This document shows, in pieces, positions 35,352 through 45,935 of a stretch of 64,000 nucleotides of DNA. The DNA lies in assembly GCF_001832885.1 (NCBI RefSeq), contig NZ_MKIQ01000031.1:1-64000 (forward strand), written 5' to 3'. The notes beneath the pieces are model-generated. The model was not told the origin of the DNA. It made no database searches and saw only the letters and a list, made by a program, of their open reading frames with translations. The stretch's first letter is position 1, and each line of letters begins with the position of its first letter. A program made the position numbers and the translations under genes. This DNA is from Floricoccus penangensis. Its GTDB lineage: Bacteria > Bacillota > Bacilli > Lactobacillales > Streptococcaceae.

Positions 35352-35978
35352 ATGTCTAATGTTAAAAATAAACAAATATTATCAAGAAACTTAAAGAGAT
35401 ATCTTAAAAAAAATAAATTAAATGTCAAACAATTTTCATCGCATATAAATGTTAAATATACGACTGTAGTTGATTGGGTGAACGGTAAAACCTATCCTCG
35501 GATGGATAAAATAGATCTGATGGCTGATTTTTTCAATATTCAAAAGTGTAAGCTTATTGAATCACAATTTTCTCTCTATCAAAATAACTATGATACTAAT
35601 GATAAATTTGATCAAGATATATATATATGTGGATATATCATTTCATCAACTGCTCAAGTATTCCGCAATGTATTCAAAGAAGTCTTCTATGCTGATTTAG
35701 AACATTGCAATATGTTAGAAAAATCAGTTGTCCAAGTAATAGGAAATTCTATGTTACCTTATATTAAGCATGGTGATTTACTTTATTTGGACAAAACAAG
35801 TAGCATTCATGAAAACGATATTATTCTTTTTTCTATAGAAAATAAGGAATACATATATATAGTTAATGATGATGCCACAATGAACAAAGCTTTAGGAATG
35901 GAATATGTTTTTGGGATGAATTTTCAAAATCAAAGCTCTGTGAAATTTATTGGAAAAATTTCAAAGTATGAAATTTAA
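35352..35978 (+). CDS. XRE regulator with S24/LexA-like C-terminal domain (HdiR-like)
   Basis: 208 residues. N-terminal helix-turn-helix (FSSHINVKYTTVVDWVNGKTYPR, about 28-50) and a C-terminal S24 fold: VIGNSMLPYIKHGDLLYL with Ser133. A Cys93-Gly94 pair lies where LexA-like proteins are self-cleaved. The Lys expected about 37 residues after the Ser (VKR in LexA) is replaced by Ile/Val in EYIYIVNDD. So RecA-stimulated self-cleavage is doubtful although the fold is kept. Start at 35352 has AAGGAAATTAAA. Resembles lactococcal HdiR in layout. Confidence 0.8.
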   Translation: MSNVKNKQILSRNLKRYLKKNKLNVKQFSSHINVKYTTVVDWVNGKTYPRMDKIDLMADFFNIQKCKLIESQFSLYQNNYDTNDKFDQDIYICGYIISSTAQVFRNVFKEVFYADLEHCNMLEKSVVQVIGNSMLPYIKHGDLLYLDKTSSIHENDIILFSIENKEYIYIVNDDATMNKALGMEYVFGMNFQNQSSVKFIGKISKYEI

Positions 35979-36070
35979 TAACCCAGTATTTAATTTTATA
36001 ATCTAATTATAAACGATATATTTTCAATAAAAGTGTTATTGCAATTATTCACAAAAATATTATTAAATAT

Positions 36071-36111
36071 AAAAAGGCTTGGTCCCAATTAACCCAGTCC
36101 TTCTTATTATT
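36071..36111 (-). terminator. Possible terminator after the second DUF5067-like lipoprotein
   Basis: An imperfect hairpin with AAGG/CCTT base and GGG/CCC inner pairs, followed by TTTTT on the minus strand. Bulges make it weaker than the others. Confidence 0.5.
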
Positions 36112-36132
36112 TTATTTTGTTAATTTGATAAA

Positions 36133-36798
36133 CTATTTTTTAGGATCTAAAACTGCATTGAATTCATGTTCTTCTTTCTCGTTATCGTTACCTTCCGCAG
36201 TAGCTTTAAACGAAATATTTATTGATTTAATTTTTGCTAGGTCATAAGAGTCAGATTTCTCAAATTTAAAATGAATATATCCTTCTTTATCACCTTTTGA
36301 GAAAGCACTTGATAGTGTATTTCTAAATGATGTAGCTTTTATTTCAGTACCGTCTTCAAGAATAATTGTTGCATCTTCTGGATGAAGTTTAACTTTTTTA
36401 TCTCCATCATTTGTAAATGAATAATGAAGAGCTAATGCACCAGAGTATTCAACCTCATCATCACCTTCTTTGAATTTTTCAGTATCTACAACTTTTGCTC
36501 CATCGATACTAAGCACAACATCTTTCCATGATGCATCCTTGTAATCTAAAGCAAATTCATAAGTATCTTTTACTTTAGGATTCTTACTATCAGTTGCTAC
36601 TTCTTCAAAATCACCAATCTTAGAAAAATCTGATTCAACACCTGCTGCTACATTCCCTGAACTATCTGAAGTTGCTACCACAGTATCGCTTTCTTTTACT
36701 AAATCACCACTAGTTTTCTCCTTTTGAGAGCAACCTGCAAGACCAAATGCAAGAAATGTTGCTGCAAGAGTCATTGTTAAAATTTTTGTTTTTTTCAT
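36133..36798 (-). CDS. Lipoprotein, DUF5067-like, paralogue 2
   Basis: 221 residues. Lipobox AFGLAGC as in the gene at 33848, and near-identical blocks such as SFRNTLSSAFSKG and HPEDATIILEDGTE. The 5' regions are also alike: both carry AGTTTATTTTTGCAT followed by an AT-rich stretch and TTATTTG before the leader. So the duplication included the promoter. RBS GGGAG. Function unknown; exported to the outer face of the membrane. Confidence 0.75.
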   Translation of the reverse strand: MKKTKILTMTLAATFLAFGLAGCSQKEKTSGDLVKESDTVVATSDSSGNVAAGVESDFSKIGDFEEVATDSKNPKVKDTYEFALDYKDASWKDVVLSIDGAKVVDTEKFKEGDDEVEYSGALALHYSFTNDGDKKVKLHPEDATIILEDGTEIKATSFRNTLSSAFSKGDKEGYIHFKFEKSDSYDLAKIKSINISFKATAEGNDNEKEEHEFNAVLDPKK

Positions 36799-36922
36799 TT
36801 TAAAATCTCCCTTCTTAAGGAAAGGATAACAAATAAATAAAATTTATGCAAAAATAAACTTATATTAAAATGTTATTTTTATTAACTAAATAATAATTGT
36901 AGAAATGAATTAAATAAAATTT

Positions 36923-37411
36923 TTATATCTCTAGTTTCATCACATATTCTTCTACTTTTTCATCAGATCTTGTAAAAAACTTACTATTGATAATTTTGAA
37001 ATTATTTTTTTGATAAAAAGAAACTGTTGGATTTTCAGCTAACACTTCAAGATAAACTTGTTGATATTTTTTACTTTTAGCATAATTTAGCACTTGATCA
37101 AGTAGAATTTGTCCAATACCATTTTTATGGTATTTTTCAAGAAGATAGAGTGTTGCTAAATAACTTTTTCCATCACGTATTTCAATTGAAGAAAAACCAA
37201 TAATATTATCATCCTCATCTACCGCTAAAAATATTGGTATCTCTGAGTATTTAAGATTATTAGTCCACATTTCCTTTCTGTCTTCATACTTAAGATTATT
37301 AAGGTATTCTTGATTTACAATCCCTATGTATGCTTCTCTCCAAGCGTCAACATGAACTTTTGAAATTGCATCCTCATCACCAATACAAGCTAATCTATAA
37401 TCAATCTTCAT
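36923..37411 (-). CDS. GNAT acetyltransferase
   Basis: 162 residues. ISKVHVDAWREAYIGIV near the start is typical of the AttT/YhbS-like GNAT group; acetyl-CoA loop HKNGIGQILL (about 100-109) and NPTVSFYQKNNFKII. Start at 37411 after GGGAGTAAAT; it overlaps the 3' end of the double-GNAT gene, so co-transcribed. Substrate unknown. Confidence 0.85.
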   Translation of the reverse strand: MKIDYRLACIGDEDAISKVHVDAWREAYIGIVNQEYLNNLKYEDRKEMWTNNLKYSEIPIFLAVDEDDNIIGFSSIEIRDGKSYLATLYLLEKYHKNGIGQILLDQVLNYAKSKKYQQVYLEVLAENPTVSFYQKNNFKIINSKFFTRSDEKVEEYVMKLEI

Positions 37412-37413
37412 AT

Positions 37414-38418
37414 TTACTCCCACTCATAAATCATTATAAATTCGTCTTCCTCATCACGCTCGTATGTATTTACGAACCCAAGTGACTCATAGAGACCGAT
37501 AGCTAGAATATTTTCTTCTTCCACCGTCAAGCACATCTTGTTTGTCAAATTTACAGATAAAACTTTGATATAAGTGATTAGTTCCTGAAGTACTCTTTTA
37601 CCGTACCCCTTACCTTGAAAATTACTATCTATGAAAAAATGCCATATAGTATACATCATCCGCTCTGCAATATAAGAAATAGAAGCGTATCCAATCAATT
37701 CTTTTCCTACATAAATACCATACGCACGCGCCTCTTCTCTATTAGCATATACGTATGCTAGGCTCCTTGGAACATCAGCCACAAAATTTTTCTGCTCTTC
37801 TTTAACAGTAAGCTCTAAAATATCATCAATATTGGAGTTATCAACTTCAACAAGCTCAATATCCTTTGAACTATTTAGATAGCCCCATTCACTCCTCAAA
37901 ATTCCAAATTTAATCGAGTCATAATATTTATTTTGGTAAAATCTAACTTTACGAATCTTGGCTTCTTGTGTCATAGATAATTTTTGCCCCAATCTAATCA
38001 TACCTTTATTACCTGACCAAGTAGTAAATCCAAGTCTTTCAAGTTCGGGATAGAGGTCAAAAAGATATTCTATCCACAGTGTCAGTGAAGCTCTTCCTAT
38101 TCCTTTACTCCAATCATCTTGATTATAAATTACAAGACCGAATTCCAACCACTTTCTTAAATTCCCGTCCTCCCAGTATGCTGAAACAGTACCTACTAAT
38201 TTTTCATCACAATAAATCAAGCCGAAATTATCATCATTAATTCTTTTTCTAGAACCATGCTCAAACTCGTCCCAATTTGAAATTGGGTCATTAAAATAAG
38301 GTCCGTTCCACTTCATCCATTCTAAATCAGCTTTTGAACCAAAAGAAATATCATATAGTTCTTTTACTTGTCCTCCAGTTAACCCTTTAATCTCTATTTT
38401 CCCATCCTTTAAATACAA
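37414..38418 (-). CDS. Tandem double-GNAT acetyltransferase
   Basis: 334 residues with two GNAT domains: domain 1 (about 1-165) with KGIGRASLTLWIEYLF, domain 2 (about 180-334) with the loop QGKGYGKRVL and NILAIGLYESLGF. In family terms one domain usually carries activity. Start appears to be TTG at 38418 with GAGGCAG upstream. Co-transcribed with the next GNAT gene. Confidence 0.8.
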   Translation of the reverse strand: MYLKDGKIEIKGLTGGQVKELYDISFGSKADLEWMKWNGPYFNDPISNWDEFEHGSRKRINDDNFGLIYCDEKLVGTVSAYWEDGNLRKWLEFGLVIYNQDDWSKGIGRASLTLWIEYLFDLYPELERLGFTTWSGNKGMIRLGQKLSMTQEAKIRKVRFYQNKYYDSIKFGILRSEWGYLNSSKDIELVEVDNSNIDDILELTVKEEQKNFVADVPRSLAYVYANREEARAYGIYVGKELIGYASISYIAERMMYTIWHFFIDSNFQGKGYGKRVLQELITYIKVLSVNLTNKMCLTVEEENILAIGLYESLGFVNTYERDEEDEFIMIYEWE

Positions 38419-38583
38419 ATTCTGCCTCTTTCATTTTCAATATATAAGTATATGTCAAGTAATCATTGAGCTAATCATCAAACTTTTCATTTTTATTTCC
38501 CTTTTTCACCGTAAATCTTTCTTAATTTACTCAAGTATAAAGCATTAATATTTTATTTACAATAAAAAATAGAGTTGATTATA

Positions 38584-39787
38584 TCAAACTCTGAATTTAT
38601 TTTTATTTATTATATAACCATACAGTATTATCATAGTTGTAAGAGTAACTACTAAATAAAGTACTAGATTATAGTTATTGAAAATTTTCAATGATAGATT
38701 GCAGGCTAGTACTCCTAACATACCACTCACTTGATGCAATAGCATGTTAATTGATAATATTTTTCCGACTCCTGAAATGCTTTCTCCCGTAATTATCGCT
38801 GCTGCTTGGGATAGAATACCTGAATAAGTAATTCCAAAAATAAAAATAAACAATGAAAATTTTATTAATGGAGTTATTGGAGTAAGCATTAATATAAATG
38901 CAATCGTTCTTAATATGAGTAATATTAAAAGTAAATTTTTTCGGTCTTTAAAAAGTTTATCTGATAATATTCCTATACTTATCCCACCGATTATTACAAA
39001 TAATCCGAAGGTAGACATTAGTCTTGAAATAATATCTTTATTAAGCAACTCGCTTCTTCATTAAGAGAACTAAATTAGTATCCATGATTCCCATGGACAG
39101 ACCACATATACTTGACGCAAGTATTGAAAATTTTATTTTTGAAGAAGAAAAAATATTCTTAAATACTAAAATCCATGAATCAGACTTTACTATTTTTCTT
39201 GGATCAACTTGCTTGTCTGTTTTGCCCAGCAAGAAGATATTTATGGGAGCAATAATAATGAATGATAAGAGAATAGTTTGGTATCCAAGTTTCCATGAGT
39301 TTGTGCTTGCTAGGCTAGTCCATAAGGGAGAGAATAAGGCAAGTCCAAAAGCATTACAATTTGCAAGCATTGAAAGTGCAAATCCTTTTTGTTTAGGATA
39401 TTTTTTTGAAATATAATACTGTGTAACTACTCCCCAAGAAACACCATAACCAAAGCCACCAAGGAGGCCAAAAGATATATTAAATAAGTGATAATTTTTC
39501 GCCAGAAAAGATAGGGCTAACGAGAGGATAATTACAAGATTTCCAAACTGGAGTGTTTTTTTGACTCCAACTTTATCAAGAAGCCAGCCAGCAAATAAGC
39601 TTGCTATACCAGATGTCAACATGAGCATCCCGGATGAGAGGGCAATATTTGTGCTTGATGTGTGGAAGTAATCTGCAATAGGACCTAAGAAGAATTGAAA
39701 GGAATTTCTTAAAGAATTAATTACAATCCCATAAAGGCAGGTGACTATCAGACAAATAAAAAATCTAAAATCTTTAATTACTTTCAA
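38584..39787 (-). pseudogene. MFS transporter split by a frameshift
   Basis: Two consecutive frames on one strand make one 12-helix major facilitator protein of about 400 residues. The first (39041-39787, 248 codons) has helices 1-6 with LLDKVGVKKTLQFGN and ends ..LVLLMKKRVA*. The second (38584-39048) continues with LNKDIISRLMSTFG and LSDKLFKDRKN, in another frame, with helices 7-12. A lost or gained base near 39045-39065 explains the break. The first part resembles the oxalate/formate-antiporter-like MFS group. Sequencing error is possible. Confidence 0.75.
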
Positions 39788-39884
39788 TGTTAACCCCCAT
39801 ATTATCTAGTTATAATAATTATTTTACTCTTGTTTTAGAAGATTATTCATATAGTTTTTTTATGAGGTCATAAATTTATTGAAT

Positions 39885-39917
39885 GCAAAAAAGAACTGAG
39901 ATTCCCTCAATTCTTTT
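39885..39917 (-). terminator. Terminator after azoR
   Basis: 12-bp stem (39889-39900 with 39906-39917; one G-U pair on the minus strand), loop of 5, T-run. Confidence 0.8.
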
Positions 39918-39927
39918 AAAGTTTATA

Positions 39928-40548
39928 TTAAAATTCTTTTGCAATTGCTACAGCTTTTTCAACTGCACTGTTGATGATTTCTTCAGTACGTGCTGGATCA
40001 TAATCAGCACCTTCGATGAATACTTGTTGAAGGTCATCAATACCGATGAAGTTAAAAATTGTTTTAACATATTGTGATGCTGGATCTTCTCCACCATATA
40101 CACCACCATTTGCTTGAATATGAACAACTTTTTTACCATCCGCAAGTCCTACTGGTCCTTCAGCAGTATACTTGAATGTTTTACCTGCAACGTTTATAGT
40201 ATCAAACCATGCTTTAAGACGAGTTGGAATATTAAGATTCCATAATCCGTTAGCAACGATAACTTTGTCAGCATTTAAAAATTGTTCTGTTGATTCATTG
40301 AAACGAGCAATTTTTGCTTGTTGATCTTCAGATAAATCAGTAAAAGCTGCACCAGATTGAAGTGCACCCCAACCAGACATGATATCTAAATCGATTTCAG
40401 GGAAATCTTCATTATATAATTCAACTACTGTTATTTCATCATTTGGATTAGTTTCTTCATAAGCTTTTAAAAATTCTTCAAAAACTTTCATTGATTTTGA
40501 GTTTTCACCATCTAATGGGTGACCTTTGATAGCAAGAACATTTGCCAT
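39928..40548 (-). CDS. azoR: FMN-dependent NADH-azoreductase
   Basis: 206 residues, the usual size. Flavodoxin-like start VLAIKGHPLDGENSKSMKV, then MWNLNIP-like GLWNLNIPTRLKAWFDTINVAGKTF and GGVYGG, hallmarks of AzoR. Reduces quinones and azo compounds with NADH via FMN; protects against thiol-reactive quinones. Own promoter with an 18-bp palindrome over the -35 box. Confidence 0.93.
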   Translation of the reverse strand: MANVLAIKGHPLDGENSKSMKVFEEFLKAYEETNPNDEITVVELYNEDFPEIDLDIMSGWGALQSGAAFTDLSEDQQAKIARFNESTEQFLNADKVIVANGLWNLNIPTRLKAWFDTINVAGKTFKYTAEGPVGLADGKKVVHIQANGGVYGGEDPASQYVKTIFNFIGIDDLQQVFIEGADYDPARTEEIINSAVEKAVAIAKEF

Positions 40549-40586
40549 GTTAATTCTCCTTAAATATTAAATTAATTTACTTGGTT

Positions 40587-40617
40587 ATTATATTCCTAAA
40601 ATTTACATATGTAAATT
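40587..40617 (-). promoter_or_regulatory. azoR promoter with 18-bp perfect palindrome
   Basis: Minus strand -35 TTTACA (40610-40615), 17-bp spacer, -10 TATAAT (40587-40592). The palindrome AATTTACATATGTAAATT (40600-40617) covers the -35 and part of the spacer, a repressor position. In Bacillus azoR genes are controlled by MarR-type quinone sensors; a similar factor is likely here but is not next to it. Confidence 0.65.
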
Positions 40618-40695
40618 AAAGTGTCTTAAAAGTTTTACATTTGTTTTAAATGGCTAAAGTGATATTATTAAGAAAAAAGAAAAAAGGAGATTGAT

Positions 40696-41490
40696 ATGGC
40701 ACTATTTAAAATCAGTTATTTCTCAAATTCTCTAGCTAAAGAAATGGAAATGGAAGTTATTCTCCCGCAAAAAACAGAAAATACACCAGATTGGTCGCAA
40801 GATCTACTTTCAGATTTACCAGTTCTCTATCTTCTTCACGGTATGGGTGGTAACGAAAATAATTGGTTACGTAGAACTCGGTTTGAACGTCTTATAAGAA
40901 ATACAGCTCTTGCCGTAGTCATTCCAAATGGTGACTTATCCTGGTACAATAATACGACTTACGGGCTTAAATATTTTGATGCCTTAGCAATTGACCTGCC
41001 AAAAATCGTTCATGAATTTTTTCCTCAAATATCTCAAAATCCAGATAAAAACTTTATTGCTGGAGCTTCAATGGGTGGGTACGGTGCTTTCAAAACTGCA
41101 CTAGCAACTAAACAGTTTGGTTATGCTGCCTCACTATCCGGTGCTCTCTTGGGAATTGAAAACAAAGAACTAAGAACATTTAGAGATGCTGAATATTGGC
41201 ATGGAGTTTTTGGTGATCAGTTTGAAAATCCGAAAAATAATCTACTTGAGCTTGCTCAAAGAAAAATTAAAAACATTGATGAAATTCCTAAACTATTTGC
41301 TTGGTGTGGAAAAGAAGATTTCCTTTTTGAAGATAATGAAAACTTAGTTAATGATTTCAAAAACATCGGAATAAATATTGACTACAGAGTCAATGAAGGT
41401 ACACATGATTGGTACTACTGGGATCAACAAATTGAAACAGTTTTAGAATGGCTTCCAATTGACTATGTTAAAGAAGAAAGATTAAGCTAA
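40696..41490 (+). CDS. estA: Tributyrin-type esterase, S-formylglutathione-hydrolase-like
   Basis: 264 residues, alpha/beta hydrolase of the esterase D group. LYLLHGMGGNENNW gives the oxyanion loop, GASMGGYGA the nucleophile Ser near 127, and the Asp (CGKEDFLF) and His (NEGTHDWYYWDQ) complete the triad. Closely resembles the lactococcal EstA that acts on short-chain acyl esters in cheese flavour formation. RBS AAAGGAG. Confidence 0.88.
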   Translation: MALFKISYFSNSLAKEMEMEVILPQKTENTPDWSQDLLSDLPVLYLLHGMGGNENNWLRRTRFERLIRNTALAVVIPNGDLSWYNNTTYGLKYFDALAIDLPKIVHEFFPQISQNPDKNFIAGASMGGYGAFKTALATKQFGYAASLSGALLGIENKELRTFRDAEYWHGVFGDQFENPKNNLLELAQRKIKNIDEIPKLFAWCGKEDFLFEDNENLVNDFKNIGINIDYRVNEGTHDWYYWDQQIETVLEWLPIDYVKEERLS

Positions 41491-41503
41491 ATTTATATAT
41501 CAT

Positions 41504-41533
41504 AAAAGTGCTGGGCTTATACCCAACACTTTT
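41504..41533. terminator. Bidirectional terminator
   Basis: Stem AAAAGTGCTGGG/CCCAACACTTTT (one mismatch on +, G-U on minus) between convergent estA and the beta-glucosidase gene. Confidence 0.75.
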
Positions 41534-41538
41534 TTCTC

Positions 41539-43040
<1,502 letters not shown>

Positions 43041-43070
43041 GAGACCTTTCCCGTAATTATCTGGCAATGT

Positions 43071-43101
43071 AAAAAAGACGAAACTATTAAATGATAGTTT
43101 C
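43071..43101 (-). terminator. Terminator after the dCMP-deaminase gene
   Basis: GAAACTAT (43080-43087) with ATAGTTTC (43094-43101) and T6 on the minus strand. Confidence 0.8.
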
Positions 43102-43110
43102 ACCTTATTC

Positions 43111-43608
43111 TTAATATAAATTCCCAAATGATATATTTTCAAAGTATTTAGGATCAAGTTTTACTTGTTCAACTTCTACACCTACATGATCAATTAGTTC
43201 TTTAGCATATTCATTATTTTTATAATCATTTAGATAGTAAATCTTTTTGATTCCAGCTTGTAAAATTGCTTTTGTACAAGGAAGACAAGGAAAATGTGTG
43301 ACGTAGATTTCTGCACCATCAGTTGAGACACCTAGTTTAGCACATTGCAGAATTGCGTTCATTTCTGCGTGTATGGTGCGGATACAGTGACCGTCCACAA
43401 CATAACAACCTTCATCAATACAGTGACTATCCCCACTTACTGAACCGTTATATCCACCAGCAAATATTCGTCTATCTTTTACAAGTGTCGCCCCTACCTC
43501 AAGACGAGTACATGTGCTACGAAGAGAAAGCAATAAAGCTTGTGCCATAAAATATTGGTTCCATGGTATACGTTTGTCCTTTGTCTGATTTATATTGTTT
43601 TCTGCCAT
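43111..43608 (-). CDS. comEB: dCMP deaminase / ComEB family
   Basis: 165 residues. Zinc-binding motifs of the cytidine/deoxycytidylate deaminase family: HAEMNAIL and FPCLPCTKAIL, plus ARLEVGATLVKDRRI-like CTRLEVGATLVKDRRIFAGGYNG at the N-terminus. Converts dCMP to dUMP for thymidylate synthesis; called ComEB because it lies in the com operon of Bacillus, though not here. RBS GGGAG. Confidence 0.9.
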   Translation of the reverse strand: MAENNINQTKDKRIPWNQYFMAQALLLSLRSTCTRLEVGATLVKDRRIFAGGYNGSVSGDSHCIDEGCYVVDGHCIRTIHAEMNAILQCAKLGVSTDGAEIYVTHFPCLPCTKAILQAGIKKIYYLNDYKNNEYAKELIDHVGVEVEQVKLDPKYFENISFGNLY

Positions 43609-43681
43609 TTCATTCTCCCATAAATTTACCTGATTAAAAAAGTTTTAATTAATTTTAACTTTTTTATCATGGTTTGCATAG

Positions 43682-43717
43682 AAAAAGTTGAAATTCTTAT
43701 ACGAATTTCAACTTTTT
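43682..43717. terminator. Terminator after the aldo/keto reductase gene
   Basis: 15-bp perfect stem (43682-43696 with 43703-43717), loop TTATAC, T-run on the minus strand. Confidence 0.88.
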
Positions 43718-43719
43718 AA

Positions 43720-44574
43720 TTATTTTCTACGTTCTTCAATAAATTTAACAAACATTTCTACTGTTTCTGGTGCTTGATGATCAAAGAATAAGCTTGATTC
43801 TTGATCAATTTTTTGAATCTCCTTCATATCTTGGTCTGATAACTCAAAATCAAAAATTGAAAAATTTTCTTCCATTCTTACTTTCTTAGTTGATTTGGCA
43901 AGTGAAATAATATCTCTTTGAAGTAACCATCTAAGAATTACTTGAGCAGCAGACTTACCATATTTTTTACCAATTGAAGTCAAAATTTCATTATTGAAAA
44001 TATCATTTCGACCTTCTCCAAATGGAGCCCAGGCTTCCATTTGAATTTCTTCTTTAAGCATATATTCTTGTGCTTTTATTTGTTGGTTGAAAGGATTAAC
44101 TTCAACTTGATTGATTTGCGGAACTACGCTATTAAAAGCTGCAATATCTGCTAATCTATCAGGAGCAAAATTACTAACACCGATTGCTCTAATTTTGCCT
44201 TCTTTATATAATTTTTCAAGTTCATGGTAAGCAGCATAATAATCTGAAAATGGTTGATGTAAAAGAACCAAATCAATGTAGTCAACTTTTAATCTTCTCA
44301 TTGAATCTAAAATCGACTGTCTTGTTATGCCTTGTCCATAATTGTCAATCCAAACTTTAGTTGTTAGGAAAATTTCTTCCCTTGGAACTTTTGTTTCAGC
44401 AAGGGCATACCCAACTTCTTTTTCATTAAAGTATGACTGAGCAGTATCTATTAGTCTATACCCAACTTCTAATGCATCAAGAACTGCTTGTTTACAATCT
44501 TCTTTAGGGATTTGATATACACCAAATCCTGCCATTGGCATTTCAATTCCATTGTTTAATTTTGCATATTCCAT
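43720..44574 (-). CDS. Aldo/keto reductase
   Basis: 284 residues, TIM-barrel. GFGVYQIP, DTAQSYFNEKEVG (catalytic Asp and Tyr), LTTKVWIDNYG with the Lys, VLLHQPFSDYY with the His, and IGVSNF are all present, giving the complete tetrad. NADPH-dependent reduction of aldehydes such as methylglyoxal or 2,5-diketogluconate; YtbE/DkgA-like. Substrate not fixed by sequence. RBS GGAGG. Confidence 0.92.
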   Translation of the reverse strand: MEYAKLNNGIEMPMAGFGVYQIPKEDCKQAVLDALEVGYRLIDTAQSYFNEKEVGYALAETKVPREEIFLTTKVWIDNYGQGITRQSILDSMRRLKVDYIDLVLLHQPFSDYYAAYHELEKLYKEGKIRAIGVSNFAPDRLADIAAFNSVVPQINQVEVNPFNQQIKAQEYMLKEEIQMEAWAPFGEGRNDIFNNEILTSIGKKYGKSAAQVILRWLLQRDIISLAKSTKKVRMEENFSIFDFELSDQDMKEIQKIDQESSLFFDHQAPETVEMFVKFIEERRK

Positions 44575-44656
44575 GTTTCTTCCTCCATTGTCAGTTTACA
44601 TATCTACACAGTATATAATACTCCCTAACAATATTTGGTCAAATTATTACTACGAA

Positions 44657-45433
44657 TCATTTCCTATTTTCTTCAATCCAACTTACTGCAAAATCTATTA
44701 GTTCTCTTTGATTCATACATTTTACAATAGCATTGCCAATTTTTGTTTGATTAACAGAATGTTCTTTTTCAAAAGCATTTCCAATTTGAATAAAGTCATC
44801 ACCATCTACAAAAAGAGTTTCGTAATCGACCCATTGCCTTTCTCCATTTACATTCATTACGCTACTATTGATTTCGGTTTTCTTACTTGGATAGTTTGCT
44901 AGTTCATCAGCCAAATGGATTGAGGTATTTTTATCATAGTCTACCCCAAGCAAAATTATCTTCCCATTTAACTCATATAATTTTCCTAAAGGAGAGGTCT
45001 TTCCGAAAATATCACTTAAATCATGATTTTCTATCAAATACTCTGCATTCATACCATTTGCAGAAAAAGAGCGTGCTGGATGATCGCTCCTAAAAGTTCC
45101 AGGCCAAGTACGAAACATTTCTGCAACTAGCCCCATTGTGTTTGTTGGAGTTATATACTTATCATAAGCGGGCAAATTTTCTCTTAAAATATCCCAATCA
45201 ACTCTCTCTACTTCGTAATGAACGCCAGAATTAGGATCAAGATTTTTCCAACTCTGTGTTGGCATTAAGACTGTACCATTACCACCTACAGTTTCAAGCA
45301 GAGCCTCTATTACTGTCTGAGCACCACCACAAATATAGCCCATTTTACTCATTGAAGCATGTACGATTACATTATCACCTTTTCTTAATCCTAGTTCTTC
45401 AAAATGTTTAAGCAAATCAATCTTGGTTATCAT
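44657..45433 (-). CDS. AAC(3)-family N-acetyltransferase
   Basis: 258 residues. HASMSKMGYICGGAQTVIEAL, GTVLMPTQSW and the HPARSFSANG motif (about 140-149) are those of the antibiotic NAT/AAC(3) family (also FrbF/YokD-like). Could acetylate an aminoglycoside or another amine; resistance cannot be concluded from sequence. Start at 45433 after AAAGGTGATT; it lies at the end of the P-loop kinase gene and is co-transcribed. Confidence 0.88.
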   Translation of the reverse strand: MITKIDLLKHFEELGLRKGDNVIVHASMSKMGYICGGAQTVIEALLETVGGNGTVLMPTQSWKNLDPNSGVHYEVERVDWDILRENLPAYDKYITPTNTMGLVAEMFRTWPGTFRSDHPARSFSANGMNAEYLIENHDLSDIFGKTSPLGKLYELNGKIILLGVDYDKNTSIHLADELANYPSKKTEINSSVMNVNGERQWVDYETLFVDGDDFIQIGNAFEKEHSVNQTKIGNAIVKCMNQRELIDFAVSWIEENRK

Positions 45434-45434
45434 T

Positions 45435-45935
45435 TTAATCACCTTTTGTATTTCGAATTATTAACTGCAAAACCTCATCCTGACTTTGATTCTCACTTAT
45501 TATAATTTCTTTAGGAAAATTTAGTCTGTCTTGTTCTAACCACCATGACTTCATTTCTTTCTCACCAAATTCTTTTGCCTTGTCTCGCCCACTATGGCGT
45601 TTGAGCGTTTCCTCAAATGAAATATCGAAATAAAAGGATGAAACATTTCCGTTAAATAAATCATATAATTCTTCAAACATCTGTTTATATCTGGCTGTTG
45701 AAAATATACCTTCAATAATCACATATTCAAAATTTTTGTTGCCATATTTTGCCATTTCAGATATTAAAGCAAGCGAAGGATTATTTGGTAAATCATCAAC
45801 TGCTAAGATTTCTCTTCTTACCATATCCTGTGATATTAACATGGCACTTCCTTTTGGTAATGATGATAGTAATTTTTTGGCAGTAGTGGTTTTGCCGCTG
45901 CCAGAATTTCCTTTTAAAATTATGAGTTTTGACAT
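45435..45935 (-). CDS. P-loop kinase-like ATPase
   Basis: 166 residues. Walker A GNSGSGKTTT at 9-18, then ISQDMVRREIL and VIIEGIF (Walker B-like) and a lid region with RHSGRDKAKEFGEKEM. Similar in size and motifs to small-molecule kinases of the AAA_33/gluconokinase-like group, in which lid Arg residues bind phosphate. Substrate unknown. It forms an operon with the AAC(3)-like gene. Its upstream region contains two extra copies of its own start region (45936-46244). Confidence 0.8.
   Translation of the reverse strand: MSKLIILKGNSGSGKTTTAKKLLSSLPKGSAMLISQDMVRREILAVDDLPNNPSLALISEMAKYGNKNFEYVIIEGIFSTARYKQMFEELYDLFNGNVSSFYFDISFEETLKRHSGRDKAKEFGEKEMKSWWLEQDRLNFPKEIIISENQSQDEVLQLIIRNTKGD

Noticed and set aside
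44657-45433. AAC(3)-like gene considered a horizontally acquired resistance gene.
   Set aside because: Base composition is like its neighbours, no mobile element nearby; the family has chromosomal members of other function.
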